Notes: generated by a model not told the origin, from the letters alone. A DNA stretch of 64,000 bases from Pseudohalocynthiibacter aestuariivivens (GCF_018457175.1 NZ_JAGFNU010000014.1:1-64000); one strand, 5' to 3'; positions 22,477 through 33,428 are shown, numbered from the stretch's first letter. Numbers and translations: made by a program.

Positions 22477-25400
22477 TTATTCCGCAGCTTTAATGGGAAG
22501 GGTCGCTTTGTCGGCGTTATCCTGATTTTGGGAGCTCTCAGCGGCTTCAGGCTCTGCGTTCGTGTTCGCTTTTGCTTTAGCCGTGGGTTTCCTGCGGGGT
22601 TTAGGGCTCGCCTTTGCTTTTGACGTTTTAACATCTTTCACCTCAGCTACTGTTTCAGCCTTTTTGTCAGTCTGAACAGCGGCTTCTACGTCGACCATAA
22701 CGTCTGTTTCCCAAAGGATTTCCGGATGTTTGATTTTGCGAGCAGCCCGATTGAGCGCGATGTCACGCGCAGCGCGGCTCGATTGGCCCATGGAAAGCGC
22801 TTTTAAACCTGCGAAAGACTTGTAGGCTCCGATTGATATCCATACCCTCAGTGCGAGCATTGATGGCGTAAAAATCAGTGTCAGCACAGTTGCAATGCCA
22901 AGCCCAAACACAACAGCTGTTGCAAGCTGTTTCCACCAGAGCGCCGTTGGGCTGTTGATCGAATAGCCACCATTCAAAAAATCGAGCGACAGACCGAACA
23001 TCATTGGCGCAAGTCCTGCCATTGTTGTGATCGTTGTCAGCAGAACAGGGCGAATACGCGCCTGTGCCGTTCGGGTAATCGCCTCAATCCGCGGCATGTA
23101 CTTGCTATATTCCTGATAGGTATCGATCAGCACGATGTTGTTGTTCACGACAATCCCGGCCAGCGCAACGATGCCGGTGCCCGTCATAATGATTGAAAAG
23201 GCCTGATCCATCACCAGCATTCCGAGCAGAACACCAGCCGTGGACAGAACGACCGCCAATAGAACGAGTGTGGCATTGTAAAAACTGTTAAATTGCGCCA
23301 GCAAAATAATGAACATCAGTGCCAGCGCACCTGCGAAAGCTTTCATAAGGAACGCGCCGGATTCGGCTTCTTCTTCCTGATCGCCCGTCCATTCCCAGCT
23401 CACGCCTTGTGGCAGGGGGCGTTCCGTTTCTAACCAGCTTGTCAGCAACGCGATGCGTTCGTTCGCAGTTATCGGTGCGCCTTCTTCGTTAAATAACCCA
23501 TCGTCTACGGCTGCTTTAACATCAAAGTAACGGCTTTGCTCTGCCCGGTCGATCTGGCCAAGTTTTTGAACCGGCTCACGGGTGATGAAATTTGAAAGCG
23601 GGACGAGCCCGTCAGAGGTACGCAGTTTTAGAGTATCAAGTGTTGATAGCACCCGGTCCGCTTCGGGCAGGCGCACCCTGATTTCGATTTCTTCGTCCGA
23701 ACTGTCGACGCGCATCGTGTCAAGCAGCAGACCGCGCGTGACGAGTTGAACCATTCCGCCGACAGTCGCAACATCGGCGCCGTAGCGTCCAGCCTTTTCG
23801 ACATCCACGTTAATTTGCCAGTCGATGCCAGGCAGGGGGCGGGTGTCTTCGACGTCAGCCAATCCGATTGTGTTTTCAAAGCGGTCTGCAACAAGGCCTG
23901 CAGCAGTTTGCAGATTTTCCCAATTGTCGCTTTTCAGGCGCAGATGAACAGGTTTGCCAGAGGCCGGACCGCGGCTGAGGTTCAGGATTTCCGTCCGTAT
24001 TCCGGGTATTTCAGCAAGCGATGCCTCCAGTCGCTCTAGCACCAGATCTCCGTCAAGGTTGGCGTCGTTTGCGCGGTTCTCCCATGGGATAAGTTCGATC
24101 TGGACCTGGCCGATTGAATCAAGCGGCGCTCCTGAGCCACGGTCATTGTTTGTCAGCCCACCAGCGCCAGCAAAGGCAAAGGCGGTTTCCACGCCAACGG
24201 TTTGCAGGACAACTTCTTCAACCTTCGCGACCGCTGCATCTTTTTCCACCAGAGAAAGGTTGCCGCGCTGGCGCACAAAGATGATGGCCTGCTCCGGTTC
24301 ACTGTCGACGAAAAATTCAACGCCGTTGTTGTTTTCACCAAAGGTGATGAAGGTCGCGGCAACAAAGGTACCGACCGCAGCAATAGATATCAGCGGCATC
24401 ACGGGGTTGCCGGCGATAAAATGAATGAACCAGCCAAAGAAGGAGCGCCGATAGCCCGCGTCGACTTTCTTTGCGCGCCGTTCGATTTTAGCTGCGCCAA
24501 CCGTGATCGAGGAAAGAACTGTTCCTAAAAAGAACAGCAAAGCGCCCGGTAACAAGTTGATCACCGGTGGTAGTAGGGACGGGCCGCTAATCAGATTCAC
24601 CGGGTTTAGAGTCAGCATTGCACCCAGAAAAATGAGGTAAAGAGAGGGTGGAACGAGCAAGGCCCGCGCAAGCCATGGCAACCCTTTTAACGCGTTTGAA
24701 CCCCTGCCAAAGGTGCGGGACGCGCGGCCAAACACACCGCCCATCACCGGCAGATAAATCAGCGCCACCACAAGAGATGCCGAAAGCACAAAGATTAGTG
24801 TTATCGGCAGCATCCCCATGAATTGCCCCGGCACACCGGGCCAGAACAACATTGGCAGAAAGGCGCAGAGGGTCGTTGCCGTAGATGAAATGATTGGCCA
24901 GAACATCCGTTTGGCCGCCTCGACATAGGCGTGCATCGGGCCAACGCCGTCGGAAATACGCCGGTCGGCATATTCAACCACAACAATTGCGCCGTCGACC
25001 AGCATCCCAACAGCAAGGATAAGGCCGAACATCACGATGTTTGAAACCGAAACCTCCATGATCGCGAGCAAAACAAAACACAGCAGAAACGATGTCGGGA
25101 TCGCAAAACCAACCAGCAGCGCGGACCTGATTCCAAGCGTTGCCAGAATCACAATCATGACAAGTGCAATTGCGGTCAGAACAGACCCTTCAAGCTGGCG
25201 CACCATGCTGTTCACGGTGCGTGACTGGTCATTTGACGCGCCAACATCAATCGCGACCTGCAATTCTGGCGGCCAACTGGCGCGTTCGGCTTCCACCTCG
25301 GCCCGGACCAAGGCTGCGGTATCGATGATGTTAAAGCCTTTGCGCTTCACCACCTGTAAAGCGACGGTTGTCTCTCCGTTAAAACGCGCGGTTCCCTGAC

Positions 25401-26199
25401 GGTCTTCAAAGGTCAGTCGAATGTCAGCCAGATCGCCAAGCGTAACAACCCGGTCGCCATTTGTTTTGACTGGCAAGTCGTAAACATCCCGCGCCTCGTC
25501 GAATGAAGACGGAATTTTAACCGAAAACGCACCGGTCGGGGATTCAACTTCGCCCGCGGCGATCAAAAGGTTGTTGCGTGTCACAACGCCAATCAACTCA
25601 TCCGCCGTGACGTTATAGGCTTCCAGCCGCAGCGGATCGATCACCACTTCAAGCATTTCGTCCCGATGACCGGCCAAACCCGCTTCAAGCACAGGTTCCA
25701 AACCTTCCAGCCGGTCCTGCAGATTGGTCGCCACGCGCAGCAAGGTGCGCTCCGGCACGTCACCGGTCAAGTTCACGATGATGATCGGGAATTCGGAAAA
25801 GTTGATTTCGGTAATGGTATAGGTTTCCGCGCCATCCGGAAAATCTGCCTCCACAGTACCCATCTTATCGCGGACATCCGCGATGATCTGACTCTTGTCC
25901 CAGCCAAATTCGAATTCAAGCGCGATCCCTGCATAATTCTCTGCAGCGGTTCCTGTCATGGATTTCAGACCATCAAGGTCAGAAAGCTCTGTTTCCATGG
26001 GTTTCAGCAGCAATTTTTCTGCGTCTTCAGCTGAAATCCCCGGAAAGGGAACCGCAATGAAAAGAGCAGGAATTTCGATGTCAGGCTCGCCTTCTTTCGG
26101 CAAGTTGGCATAGGCCAGCCCACCAGCCAGAATCGACAGGACGATAAACGCAAGAACCATTCGGGCGTGTTCAGCAGCCCAATCGACCAAACCTGTCAT
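22477..26199 (-). CDS. RND efflux pump, inner-membrane permease subunit
   Basis: A 1240-residue proton-driven exporter of the AcrB/MexB-like superfamily, with 12 membrane segments in two repeats and large periplasmic porter loops. Visible family blocks include the first helix after MTGLVDWAAEH, LPKEGEPDIEIP, the TM4 region ALVMIVILATLGIRS..., VDGAIVVVEYADR and the late VNNNIVLIDTYQEY. A longer-than-usual cytoplasmic loop or extra segment (about 520-590) is present. The C-terminus carries about 120 extra residues rich in Lys, Ala and Pro (KASPKPRRKPTAKAKA), unlike normal family members. Its start overlaps the stop of the adaptor gene by four bases. No TolC-type gene is adjacent. Confidence 0.93.
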   Translation of the reverse strand: MTGLVDWAAEHARMVLAFIVLSILAGGLAYANLPKEGEPDIEIPALFIAVPFPGISAEDAEKLLLKPMETELSDLDGLKSMTGTAAENYAGIALEFEFGWDKSQIIADVRDKMGTVEADFPDGAETYTITEINFSEFPIIIVNLTGDVPERTLLRVATNLQDRLEGLEPVLEAGLAGHRDEMLEVVIDPLRLEAYNVTADELIGVVTRNNLLIAAGEVESPTGAFSVKIPSSFDEARDVYDLPVKTNGDRVVTLGDLADIRLTFEDRQGTARFNGETTVALQVVKRKGFNIIDTAALVRAEVEAERASWPPELQVAIDVGASNDQSRTVNSMVRQLEGSVLTAIALVMIVILATLGIRSALLVGFAIPTSFLLCFVLLAIMEVSVSNIVMFGLILAVGMLVDGAIVVVEYADRRISDGVGPMHAYVEAAKRMFWPIISSTATTLCAFLPMLFWPGVPGQFMGMLPITLIFVLSASLVVALIYLPVMGGVFGRASRTFGRGSNALKGLPWLARALLVPPSLYLIFLGAMLTLNPVNLISGPSLLPPVINLLPGALLFFLGTVLSSITVGAAKIERRAKKVDAGYRRSFFGWFIHFIAGNPVMPLISIAAVGTFVAATFITFGENNNGVEFFVDSEPEQAIIFVRQRGNLSLVEKDAAVAKVEEVVLQTVGVETAFAFAGAGGLTNNDRGSGAPLDSIGQVQIELIPWENRANDANLDGDLVLERLEASLAEIPGIRTEILNLSRGPASGKPVHLRLKSDNWENLQTAAGLVADRFENTIGLADVEDTRPLPGIDWQINVDVEKAGRYGADVATVGGMVQLVTRGLLLDTMRVDSSDEEIEIRVRLPEADRVLSTLDTLKLRTSDGLVPLSNFITREPVQKLGQIDRAEQSRYFDVKAAVDDGLFNEEGAPITANERIALLTSWLETERPLPQGVSWEWTGDQEEEAESGAFLMKAFAGALALMFIILLAQFNSFYNATLVLLAVVLSTAGVLLGMLVMDQAFSIIMTGTGIVALAGIVVNNNIVLIDTYQEYSKYMPRIEAITRTAQARIRPVLLTTITTMAGLAPMMFGLSLDFLNGGYSINSPTALWWKQLATAVVFGLGIATVLTLIFTPSMLALRVWISIGAYKSFAGLKALSMGQSSRAARDIALNRAARKIKHPEILWETDVMVDVEAAVQTDKKAETVAEVKDVKTSKAKASPKPRRKPTAKAKANTNAEPEAAESSQNQDNADKATLPIKAAE

Positions 26200-27299
26200 T
26201 GCGCAACCTCGCTGTAGGTTACTGCAATTCTGGTGCCACTTGTTACATACTCTTGCCCGGCGGTGATAACGCTTGCCGTGTCGGGAAGGCCGGCTACCCA
26301 CACGCCTTCGATGGTGTCACGTAAAATTGTGACAGGGGCAAAGACTGCAACATCGCCTTCGCCAACCAGCCGCACACCAAGCCGACCATCATTATTTAGC
26401 GTCAGGGCGGATTGAGGTAGCAAATGCGCCGATGTGCCCTCTGCAGAAATAATGATTTCGGCTGTTTGGCCGTCGCGGATGTTCAATGAAACGTTGTTAA
26501 CCTCAATTTCGACCCTGAAGGTGCGGGTCAACGGATCAGCAGAGCGTGAAAGAAACGTGACCTGACCCACGACTTCATCCCCGGTCGCAAGCCTTGACCC
26601 GGCCATCGCACCAAGGGACACGCGGCTGACCTCTGTTTCCGGAACAAAGCCAACCAATTTGATCGGATTTAGCTGCAATAAAGTTGCGCAAAGCGCACCG
26701 GGTTGCAGCAGCGCGCCAAGTTCCGCCGTGTCTGTTTCAAGGAGCCCGGCGAAGGGGGCACGCAAACGCAGCCTTTCAATTTCTTTTTTGGCGGCCTCCA
26801 CACCGGCTTCTGCAGCTTGAAGCGCGGCACGCGCGGCAGCCGCCCTTGTTTCAGAGGCAAACCCGTCTTCGGCAAGCTTGGCAGCAGCGGTGAAATTTAT
26901 TTGTGCCTCGGCGCGGCGGGCCTCTGCTTCTGCAAGCGTGGCTACCCGCGTTCCGGGGTCAAGTTCACAAAGAACCTGTCCTGCCTCGACATGGGCGCCT
27001 TTTCGGAGCGGCTCAGAAAGAACAAGCGCCGACGTTTCGGCCCGGACTTCGACTTGCCTTGCCGCCTCGGTCTGGCCTCGTAAAAGTACTGCCTGATCAA
27101 CAGTTTGAGCCATCGTTCTTAATGCGACAACCGAGACCAACCGTTTCGGTTCTGATGGCACTTCTTCGGCTTCGCCGGCGGGGGCTTCCGACACCGACGG
27201 ATCACCGGAAGCAAAGCTAAGCAGCGATTCGCGCTCCATAATCAGCGCATAAAGAAATCCCGACACTAAAATTGCGGTGAGAACTGAAAAGAACCGCAT
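26196..27299 (-). CDS. RND efflux periplasmic adaptor (membrane fusion) subunit
   Basis: A 367-residue adaptor joining the RND permease to an outer-membrane channel. There is one N-terminal membrane anchor (FFSVLTAILVSGFLYALIM), then a biotinyl-lipoyl half motif (GAHVEAGQVLCELDP), a short alpha-helical hairpin (about 120-175) and the matching second lipoyl half (LRAPFAGLLETDTAELG), followed by beta-barrel and membrane-proximal domains. It is first in the two-gene operon, and the permease start overlaps its stop. The substrates of the pump are unknown. It faces a divergent yfgM-like gene across 240 bp that hold the promoters. Confidence 0.92.
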   Translation of the reverse strand: MRFFSVLTAILVSGFLYALIMERESLLSFASGDPSVSEAPAGEAEEVPSEPKRLVSVVALRTMAQTVDQAVLLRGQTEAARQVEVRAETSALVLSEPLRKGAHVEAGQVLCELDPGTRVATLAEAEARRAEAQINFTAAAKLAEDGFASETRAAAARAALQAAEAGVEAAKKEIERLRLRAPFAGLLETDTAELGALLQPGALCATLLQLNPIKLVGFVPETEVSRVSLGAMAGSRLATGDEVVGQVTFLSRSADPLTRTFRVEIEVNNVSLNIRDGQTAEIIISAEGTSAHLLPQSALTLNNDGRLGVRLVGEGDVAVFAPVTILRDTIEGVWVAGLPDTASVITAGQEYVTSGTRIAVTYSEVAQ

Positions 27300-27539
27300 C
27301 TTAACCTCGTTTGGCTGCCGTCACGGCACAATGTGATTTTGCATGTAGGCGCGCATTTTCCTGGTACAATGCGTTCCAACTTAAATTCTGAACTATCCGG
27401 TTTAGAATAGTCCTTTCTGCAGCAGGGTTCAAGGTTCGCTCTTTCCTGCAGAAGCTTTGATGTCAGAGCCCTTGGCAAAGCGATGTCTTCCGGGGTATGA
27501 GGGCCGAATACGGGGTGAAGACCCGATGCGGAGGCGAAC

Positions 27540-28193
27540 GTGAGCAATACCGAGAGCTTTATTGAAGAAGTAACCGAAGAGGTTCAGCGCGACAGATTGT
27601 TTCTGCTTATGCGGCGCTATGGTTGGATCGCGGCTTTGCTTGTTGTTCTTGTGGTTGGCGGTGCTGCCTACAATGAATGGCAAAAGGCGCGCAAAATTGC
27701 AGCCGCCGAGGCCGTGGGCAATGGTGTGCTTGCAGCGCTGGAAGCAGACGATCCAAGCGAAAGAGTTTCTGCGTTGTCAGGAATTTCAGCCGACGCAGAA
27801 TCAGCTGCGGTTCTGGCGCTGCTAACGGCTGCTGAATCGCAAATCGCTGAGGATCTTCCAACCGCGCGCACAGCACTGGAATCTATTGTATCGGACGCGA
27901 TATTACCGGAAGTCTACCGCGATCTTGCAACATTCAAGCTGGTACTTCTTGAGGGCACAGAATCCCCAGTGGAAAACCGGCGTGCAGCGCTTGAGAGCAT
28001 TGCGACGCCTGGTGCGCCTTATCGTCTTTTGGCGGAAGAACAGCTCGCGATGATTGATGTGGAGACCGGTGAGATAGACGCGGCAATTGCCCGTCTGCAA
28101 TCGCTTATGGTTGACACCGAAGCAACAGCGGGCTTGCGTCGCCGTGCGTCTCAGTTGATTGTGGCGCTAGGAGGGTCATTGGCAGCAAGCTAG
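27540..28193 (+). CDS. YfgM-like TPR membrane protein
   Basis: A 217-residue protein with an N-terminal cytoplasmic tail, one membrane helix (IAALLVVLVVGGAAYNEW, about 31-48) and a periplasmic helical domain like the TPR_21/YfgM family, ancillary to the SecYEG translocon in E. coli. The start is GTG with GGAGG eight bases upstream. The order yfgM-bamB-der seen here is the same as in E. coli, which supports the call. The TPR repeats are weak, and the sequence is Ala/Glu rich. Confidence 0.8.
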   Translation: MSNTESFIEEVTEEVQRDRLFLLMRRYGWIAALLVVLVVGGAAYNEWQKARKIAAAEAVGNGVLAALEADDPSERVSALSGISADAESAAVLALLTAAESQIAEDLPTARTALESIVSDAILPEVYRDLATFKLVLLEGTESPVENRRAALESIATPGAPYRLLAEEQLAMIDVETGEIDAAIARLQSLMVDTEATAGLRRRASQLIVALGGSLAAS

Positions 28194-28262
28194 CTGTTGG
28201 TGGTAAAGAGTAATAGAAGTCCGGGGTGGTTTATACCTCGGAGCACTAAGGGGACGTGAGCA

Positions 28263-29624
28263 GTGAAGCTGATCCAGAGCGCCGGAATTTTGGCCCTTAT
28301 CCTTACGATGATCGCCTGTTCCAGGGAGCCGGTGTTAAAAGGTGAGCGGCTTGATCTGCGGACGCCTTTAACACGTTCCGATGAAGCGGCCACCGGCGAG
28401 ACCGAGGACGGGGTCACTCCAGCAGTGAACGCGCTGGGAACCGATGGAAACATTGCGCTTCCGATCACGCTGCCGGCCGCTGTAAATCATTCAGAATGGA
28501 CCCACCGGAATGGCACTGCAACGCACAGGATTATCCATCCTGCGCTTGGAAAGGAGCTTTCCCGCGTCTGGTCTTCAAACATTGGTGCGGGTGATAGTCG
28601 CAGATTCAGAATCACGGCTGATCCGGTTGCGTCTGCCGGTCGTCTTTTCACCATGGATTCGCAATCGGGCGTAAGGGCACATACAACCGATGGCGCCTTG
28701 CTGTGGAGCAGGGATTTGACTCCAGGATCCGACCGGACAAGTGACGCATCAGGTGGCGGGCTTGCGGTTTCAGGCGATATCGTTTTCGCAACAACGGGCT
28801 TTGGAACGCTGAACGCGCTTGATGCAGCCAGCGGGCAGATGCGCTGGACGCAGCGCCTGAATGCACCGGCAACGGGTGCACCTACCGTTCTGGGCGATCT
28901 TGTCTATGTTGTTTCCAGAGATGGCCGCGCCTGGGCGGTTAACATCGCCGATGGGCGTGTGCGCTGGGAATTGCCGGGCGTGCCAACTCAATCTGTTATG
29001 GTTGGAGGTGCAGGCCCCGCTGTGAATGACAAAGTCGCAGTATTTCCTTTTGGGTCTGGTGACTTGGTTGCCGGTTTCCCGCAGGCCGGTGTGCGGCTTT
29101 GGGGCGCGCGCGTCGCGGGGCAGCGCCGTGGGCGTGTTTACGCGACTGTCAACGATGTAAGCGGTGACCCGGTCATTGACGGCGATGTTGTTTACACGGG
29201 TAACTCATCTGGCAGTGTGATTGCGCTGAACGCTCGCAGCGGCGAGCGGATATGGACCGCAACAGAAGGAACCTACAGCCCGGTGTGGCCTTCAGGCGGG
29301 TCGGTCTTTCTTGTCTCTGATCAGGCAGAGCTTATTCGCCTCGACGCAGAAACAGGTGCCCGAATCTGGGCTGTTGAACTGCCGTATTACACAACAAGGC
29401 GCGAACGCCGCCGCAAAGGTGTTTATGCACATTACGGGCCAATTCTTGCCGGAAACCGTTTGATCGTCGCCTCAGGCGATGGACAAATCCGGTCCTATAA
29501 TCCGGTCGACGGAAGCCTGTTATCCTCGGTTGGGTTGCCAGGGGGCGCTACGACGAACCCCATCGTTGTGAACGGTACGCTTTATGTTGTTTCCTCTTCA
29601 GGAACACTCCACGCTTTCCGCTGA
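28263..29624 (+). CDS. bamB: BamB-type outer-membrane assembly lipoprotein (PQQ-like propeller)
   Basis: A 453-residue lipoprotein subunit of the beta-barrel assembly machinery. The signal peptide ends in TMIACS with Cys19 as the lipidation site; the lipobox is somewhat off consensus (Met at -3). The rest is an eight-bladed PQQ-like beta-propeller with repeated motifs such as GALLWSRDL, GQMRWTQRL, GRVRWELPG, GERIWTATEG and GARIWAVEL. The start is GTG at 28263 with GGGGACGTGA upstream. It lies between the yfgM-like gene and der on the same strand. Confidence 0.9.
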   Translation: MKLIQSAGILALILTMIACSREPVLKGERLDLRTPLTRSDEAATGETEDGVTPAVNALGTDGNIALPITLPAAVNHSEWTHRNGTATHRIIHPALGKELSRVWSSNIGAGDSRRFRITADPVASAGRLFTMDSQSGVRAHTTDGALLWSRDLTPGSDRTSDASGGGLAVSGDIVFATTGFGTLNALDAASGQMRWTQRLNAPATGAPTVLGDLVYVVSRDGRAWAVNIADGRVRWELPGVPTQSVMVGGAGPAVNDKVAVFPFGSGDLVAGFPQAGVRLWGARVAGQRRGRVYATVNDVSGDPVIDGDVVYTGNSSGSVIALNARSGERIWTATEGTYSPVWPSGGSVFLVSDQAELIRLDAETGARIWAVELPYYTTRRERRRKGVYAHYGPILAGNRLIVASGDGQIRSYNPVDGSLLSSVGLPGGATTNPIVVNGTLYVVSSSGTLHAFR

Positions 29625-29672
29625 CGAAAGAATGGTGTATCGGGGCGACTTGGACCGCCTCGGAGAGCCGAA

Positions 29673-31139
29673 ATGAGTTTTACACTTGCCATTGTAGGGC
29701 GCCCCAATGTGGGCAAATCTACGCTTTTCAACCGACTTGTCGGCAAGCGCCTTGCGTTGGTTGATGACCAGCCGGGTGTCACACGTGATTTGCGAGAAGG
29801 CGATGCACGCCTCGGCGATTTGCGGTTTACTGTTATCGACACGGCCGGGTTGGAAGAGGCGACAGACGAATCCCTTCAGGGTCGGATGCGCAGGCTCACC
29901 GAGCGCGCTGTTGAAATGGCGGACGTATGCCTGTTCATGATCGACGCGCGGGCAGGGGTGTTGGCAGCTGATCAGGTTTTTGCTGAAATTTTACGCAAAA
30001 AGAATGCGCATGTCATCGTTGCTGCGAACAAGGCCGAAGGCAAGGCTGGCGAGGCCGGTGTGCTAGAAGCTTATGCGCTTGGTCTGGGCGAACCCCTTGC
30101 CATATCGTCCGAGCACGGTGAAGGTTTCGAGGATCTCTATACCACCCTGCTACCGCTTTCAGATGAGTTCGCGGAACGTGAAAAAGACCTCACTCCTGAA
30201 ACCGACGTAGATGTTTCTGAGGACGATGACGAAGCAGAGGGTAAGTCGCGTGATTTTTCAAAGGGAAAACCTTTGCAAATTGCTGTTGTCGGGCGTCCAA
30301 ACGCGGGCAAATCGACGCTGATAAATCAATTACTGGGCGAAGAACGCCTTCTGACCGGACCCGAAGCCGGGATCACACGCGATGCGATTTCATTACGTTT
30401 TAAATGGGGTGATACGCCAGTCAGGATGTTTGACACGGCGGGAATGCGCAAAAAAGCAAAAATTCAGGACAAACTTGAAAAACTGTCAGTATCGGATGGT
30501 CTTCGCGCGGTAAAATTTGCCGAAGTTGTCGTGGTGCTGCTGGATGCAGAGATTCCCTTTGAACAGCAGGACTTACGGATCGCAGATCTCGCGGAACGCG
30601 AGGGGCGTGCTGTTGTTGTGGCCGTGAACAAATGGGATATCGAAGAAAACAAGCAGGAAAAACTACGTGATCTGAAAGAAGCTTTCACACGTTTGTTGCC
30701 GCAGCTTCGGGGCGCGCCGCTTATCACGGTATCAGCCAAGACTGGCCGGGGATTGGAGCGATTGCGCGAGGCAGTGCTGGAAGCGCATGAAACCTGGAAC
30801 CGCCGTGTTACCACAGCTCAGCTAAATCGCTGGCTGTCGGGAATGCTGGAGGCTCACCCGCCGCCCGCACCTGGCGGAAAGCGGATCAAGCTTCGTTACA
30901 TGACACAAGCAAAAACACGTCCGCCAGGATTTGTCGTGATGTGTAGCCACCCCGAGAAGATGCCGGAAAGCTATTCACGCTATCTTGTCAATGGGTTGCG
31001 TGAAAGCTTTAATATGCCTGGCACGCCGATCAGGCTTTACGTACGCAGCCAGTCTGAAGCTAATCCGTATAAAAACAAGAAAAAGACAAAGCCGTCTCGT
31101 CTTAGAAAGCACCTCAATAAAAAGCCGCACGGTGAATGA
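29673..31139 (+). CDS. der: Ribosome-assembly GTPase Der (EngA)
   Basis: A 488-residue double GTPase needed for maturation of the large ribosomal subunit. G1 boxes are GRPNVGKST (9-17) and GRPNAGKST (about 209-217); DTAG occurs in both domains, as do the NKxD-type boxes (AANKAEG and VNKWD). The C-terminal KH-like domain ends in [15 protein letters not shown]. An acidic linker (about 165-195) separates the domains. It closes the yfgM-bamB-der group and is followed by a strong terminator. Confidence 0.97.
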   Translation: MSFTLAIVGRPNVGKSTLFNRLVGKRLALVDDQPGVTRDLREGDARLGDLRFTVIDTAGLEEATDESLQGRMRRLTERAVEMADVCLFMIDARAGVLAADQVFAEILRKKNAHVIVAANKAEGKAGEAGVLEAYALGLGEPLAISSEHGEGFEDLYTTLLPLSDEFAEREKDLTPETDVDVSEDDDEAEGKSRDFSKGKPLQIAVVGRPNAGKSTLINQLLGEERLLTGPEAGITRDAISLRFKWGDTPVRMFDTAGMRKKAKIQDKLEKLSVSDGLRAVKFAEVVVVLLDAEIPFEQQDLRIADLAEREGRAVVVAVNKWDIEENKQEKLRDLKEAFTRLLPQLRGAPLITVSAKTGRGLERLREAVLEAHETWNRRVTTAQLNRWLSGMLEAHPPPAPGGKRIKLRYMTQAKTRPPGFVVMCSHPEKMPESYSRYLVNGLRESFNMPGTPIRLYVRSQSEANPYKNKKKTKPSRLRKHLNKKPHGE

Positions 31140-31160
31140 TCAATCCGCCTATGCGAATGA

Positions 31161-31184
31161 GAAGCGCCTTTAGGCGCTTCTTTT
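31161..31184 (+). terminator. Rho-independent terminator after der
   Basis: Perfect GAAGCGCC/GGCGCTTC stem with a TTTA loop, followed by TTTTCATTT. It lies between the convergent der and TspO-like genes. Confidence 0.88.
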
Positions 31185-31187
31185 CAT

Positions 31188-31913
31188 TTAGCGGGCTAAG
31201 CTACGTTGTCCTAACAACGCTTTCACGCCAAGTACTATCATAACCACACACCCGAGCAATGCGGCAATGGTTATGCCGGTGTCGCGAGACCAGTTTGTGA
31301 CCGCGATCGCAACAAGAGCCCAAACCACCCCCGCCGCGTATTCCGGCGCGCGAGCCAGACTTGTTTGTATCGCTGCCGCAAAAATAACACCTGCCGACAG
31401 GCAGATCCACGCCCAGCCAGTCATGTCAGTCAAGAAACCATACCCGGCTCCAAGAAGCGCGATTGATACAAAGCTCGCGGCAGAAAGCCAGCCCGCATAA
31501 AGCGCAACTGGCCCTTCAAGCCACCAACGATCCTTCGTTGGGGTGCGAAACAGCGCAATCAGCGCAGTGATAAGCATTATCCAGATAAGGATTGTCGCCC
31601 AAAGCGGCGAAACACGCGCAACGGACAACCAGCTAGCACCTATTGCAAGGCTCAGGATCAGTGGCGTGCGCGTGTTATCCCACTCTGCATCAGTTCTTCG
31701 CCCGATAATACCATAGGTCGCCATCGCCAGAAGCCACGTGTAGATAAAACCCCAGATGGAGAACGCATATCCTGCAGGCTGTATTGGCGGATTGATTTGC
31801 GGAATCGGATAGCGGTTCGGATCAAATCCACCAAACCCGGGTATCAGAAAAAGTGGCGCAGCTATAAAAGCAAGCGCGGCAAAGAGCGTGAGAGAGGCTT
31901 TCAACGTTGTCAT
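31188..31913 (-). CDS. TspO/MBR-like tryptophan-rich membrane protein
   Basis: A 241-residue inner-membrane protein with about seven hydrophobic segments. The segment PAGYAFSIWGFIYTWLLA (47-64) matches the TspO/MBR hallmark, and tryptophans recur through the membrane segments. Classical TspO has about 160 residues and five helices, so this belongs to the longer related group. TspO binds tetrapyrroles in Rhodobacter; whether this relative does is unknown. It is a single gene facing the der terminator and sits 37 bp downstream of the serS stop on the opposite side of its own promoter region. Confidence 0.7.
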   Translation of the reverse strand: MTTLKASLTLFAALAFIAAPLFLIPGFGGFDPNRYPIPQINPPIQPAGYAFSIWGFIYTWLLAMATYGIIGRRTDAEWDNTRTPLILSLAIGASWLSVARVSPLWATILIWIMLITALIALFRTPTKDRWWLEGPVALYAGWLSAASFVSIALLGAGYGFLTDMTGWAWICLSAGVIFAAAIQTSLARAPEYAAGVVWALVAIAVTNWSRDTGITIAALLGCVVMIVLGVKALLGQRSLAR

Positions 31914-31950
31914 ACGTTGGATACGCTAGAAAGCTGCTCTTGGATCACTT

Positions 31951-33243
31951 TCAGACCAATATTCCCTCTGCCGAAATTTTTGTTTTTCCACCGAGATACC
32001 TGTTTAGCGCGTCTGGCAGCGAAACAGAGCCATCTTCCTGTTGGAAGTTTTCCAAAACCGCAATCAGGCAACGCCCGACCGCTAGGCCAGAGCCGTTGAG
32101 CGTATGAACAAACTCAGGTTTTCCACCATCCGCCGGTTTGAACCGCGCATTCATACGCCGTGCCTGATAGGCATCAGCGACCGAACAGGAACTGATCTCG
32201 CGGTACATGTTCTGTCCCGGAAGCCATGCCTCGATATCATGGGTTTTGCGCATACCGGCACCAAGATCGCCGGTGCAAAGAACAACAGTCCGGTAAGGGA
32301 TGCCCAGTTTTTCAAGAATACCCTCGGCGCACCGAGTCATGCGCGCGTGTTCTTCCTGTGATTTATCCGGATGGGTGATAGACACCATTTCGACTTTTTC
32401 AAACTGATGCTGACGCAACATGCCTGCGGTATCACGCCCGGCGCTGCCCGCTTCTGAGCGGAAGCACTGTGTATGGGCAACATAGCGGCGGGGCAGGTAG
32501 CTTTCGTCCACAACCAGACTATTCACGATGTTTGTCAGTGTCACCTCTGCCGTTGGAATCAGCCACCAGCCATTGGTGGTCTGGTAACTGTCTTCGCCGA
32601 ATTTTGGCAGTTGGCCTGTGCCGTACATCATTTCTTCGCGCACAAGGATCGGGGTCCAGGTTTCTGTCAACCCGTTTTCATCGATATGTGTGTCGAGCAT
32701 GAATTGCGCCAGAGCACGGTGCAGACGGGCAATTGCCCCAGACATCACAACGAAACGCGATCCTGACAATTTGGCCGCAGTCTCAAAGTCGAGCCCGTCC
32801 TGTGCCGCCGAAATTTCGTAATGCTCTTTCGGTTTGAAAGAAAACTCACGCGGCGTACCCCAGCGCCTGATTTCGACGTTGTCGTCTTCATCAGCCCCGT
32901 CGGGGATATCATCCATTGGAATGTTCGGCAGCGCCATAAGCAGGTCTGTCAGGCGTTTGTCTTCGGTCTTTGCCATATCCGTCAGATTGGCAATTTCAGC
33001 CTTCTTTTCAGAAACCAGAGCACGCAGGCGCTCAAATTCTGCATCGTCACCACGTGCCTTCGCAGCACCCACCTCTTTTGCAGCAGCGTTGCTTTCTGCC
33101 TTGGCTTCTTCGGCAGCCTGAATTTTGGCGCGGCGCGCTTCATCAATCGCCAGAACCTCGGCTGAGACACCGGACAAACCACGACGCGCCATAGCTGCGT
33201 CAAAGGCTGCGGGATTTTCGCGGATCGCGCGGATGTCGTGCAT
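31951..33243 (-). CDS. serS: Seryl-tRNA synthetase
   Basis: A 430-residue class II aminoacyl-tRNA synthetase charging tRNA-Ser. The N-terminal arm is a coiled coil (about 25-105, Ala/Glu/Lys rich, with [19 protein letters not shown]) that grips the long variable arm of tRNA-Ser. Motif 2 ([20 protein letters not shown]) and motif 3 ([16 protein letters not shown]) are clear. The ATG at 33243 ([11 protein letters not shown]) is the family opening; a further in-frame ATG at 33273 is rejected. It is divergent from yajC. Confidence 0.97.
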   Translation of the reverse strand: MHDIRAIRENPAAFDAAMARRGLSGVSAEVLAIDEARRAKIQAAEEAKAESNAAAKEVGAAKARGDDAEFERLRALVSEKKAEIANLTDMAKTEDKRLTDLLMALPNIPMDDIPDGADEDDNVEIRRWGTPREFSFKPKEHYEISAAQDGLDFETAAKLSGSRFVVMSGAIARLHRALAQFMLDTHIDENGLTETWTPILVREEMMYGTGQLPKFGEDSYQTTNGWWLIPTAEVTLTNIVNSLVVDESYLPRRYVAHTQCFRSEAGSAGRDTAGMLRQHQFEKVEMVSITHPDKSQEEHARMTRCAEGILEKLGIPYRTVVLCTGDLGAGMRKTHDIEAWLPGQNMYREISSCSVADAYQARRMNARFKPADGGKPEFVHTLNGSGLAVGRCLIAVLENFQQEDGSVSLPDALNRYLGGKTKISAEGILV

Positions 33244-33428
33244 TTGTCCGTTCCTTGGATTGATCATTGTCATTCAACCCCCATATGCACCAAGCATACG
33301 GGGTTTTGAACCGCGAAAATGCATTTCGAAATGCATGTTCGTCGCCTTGCCAAGCAATTGGGCCACATATAGGGTGCCCGCTATTCAAATTGCGGGCCAA
33401 AGCCCGGTCACAGAACGAAAGAGAACCT

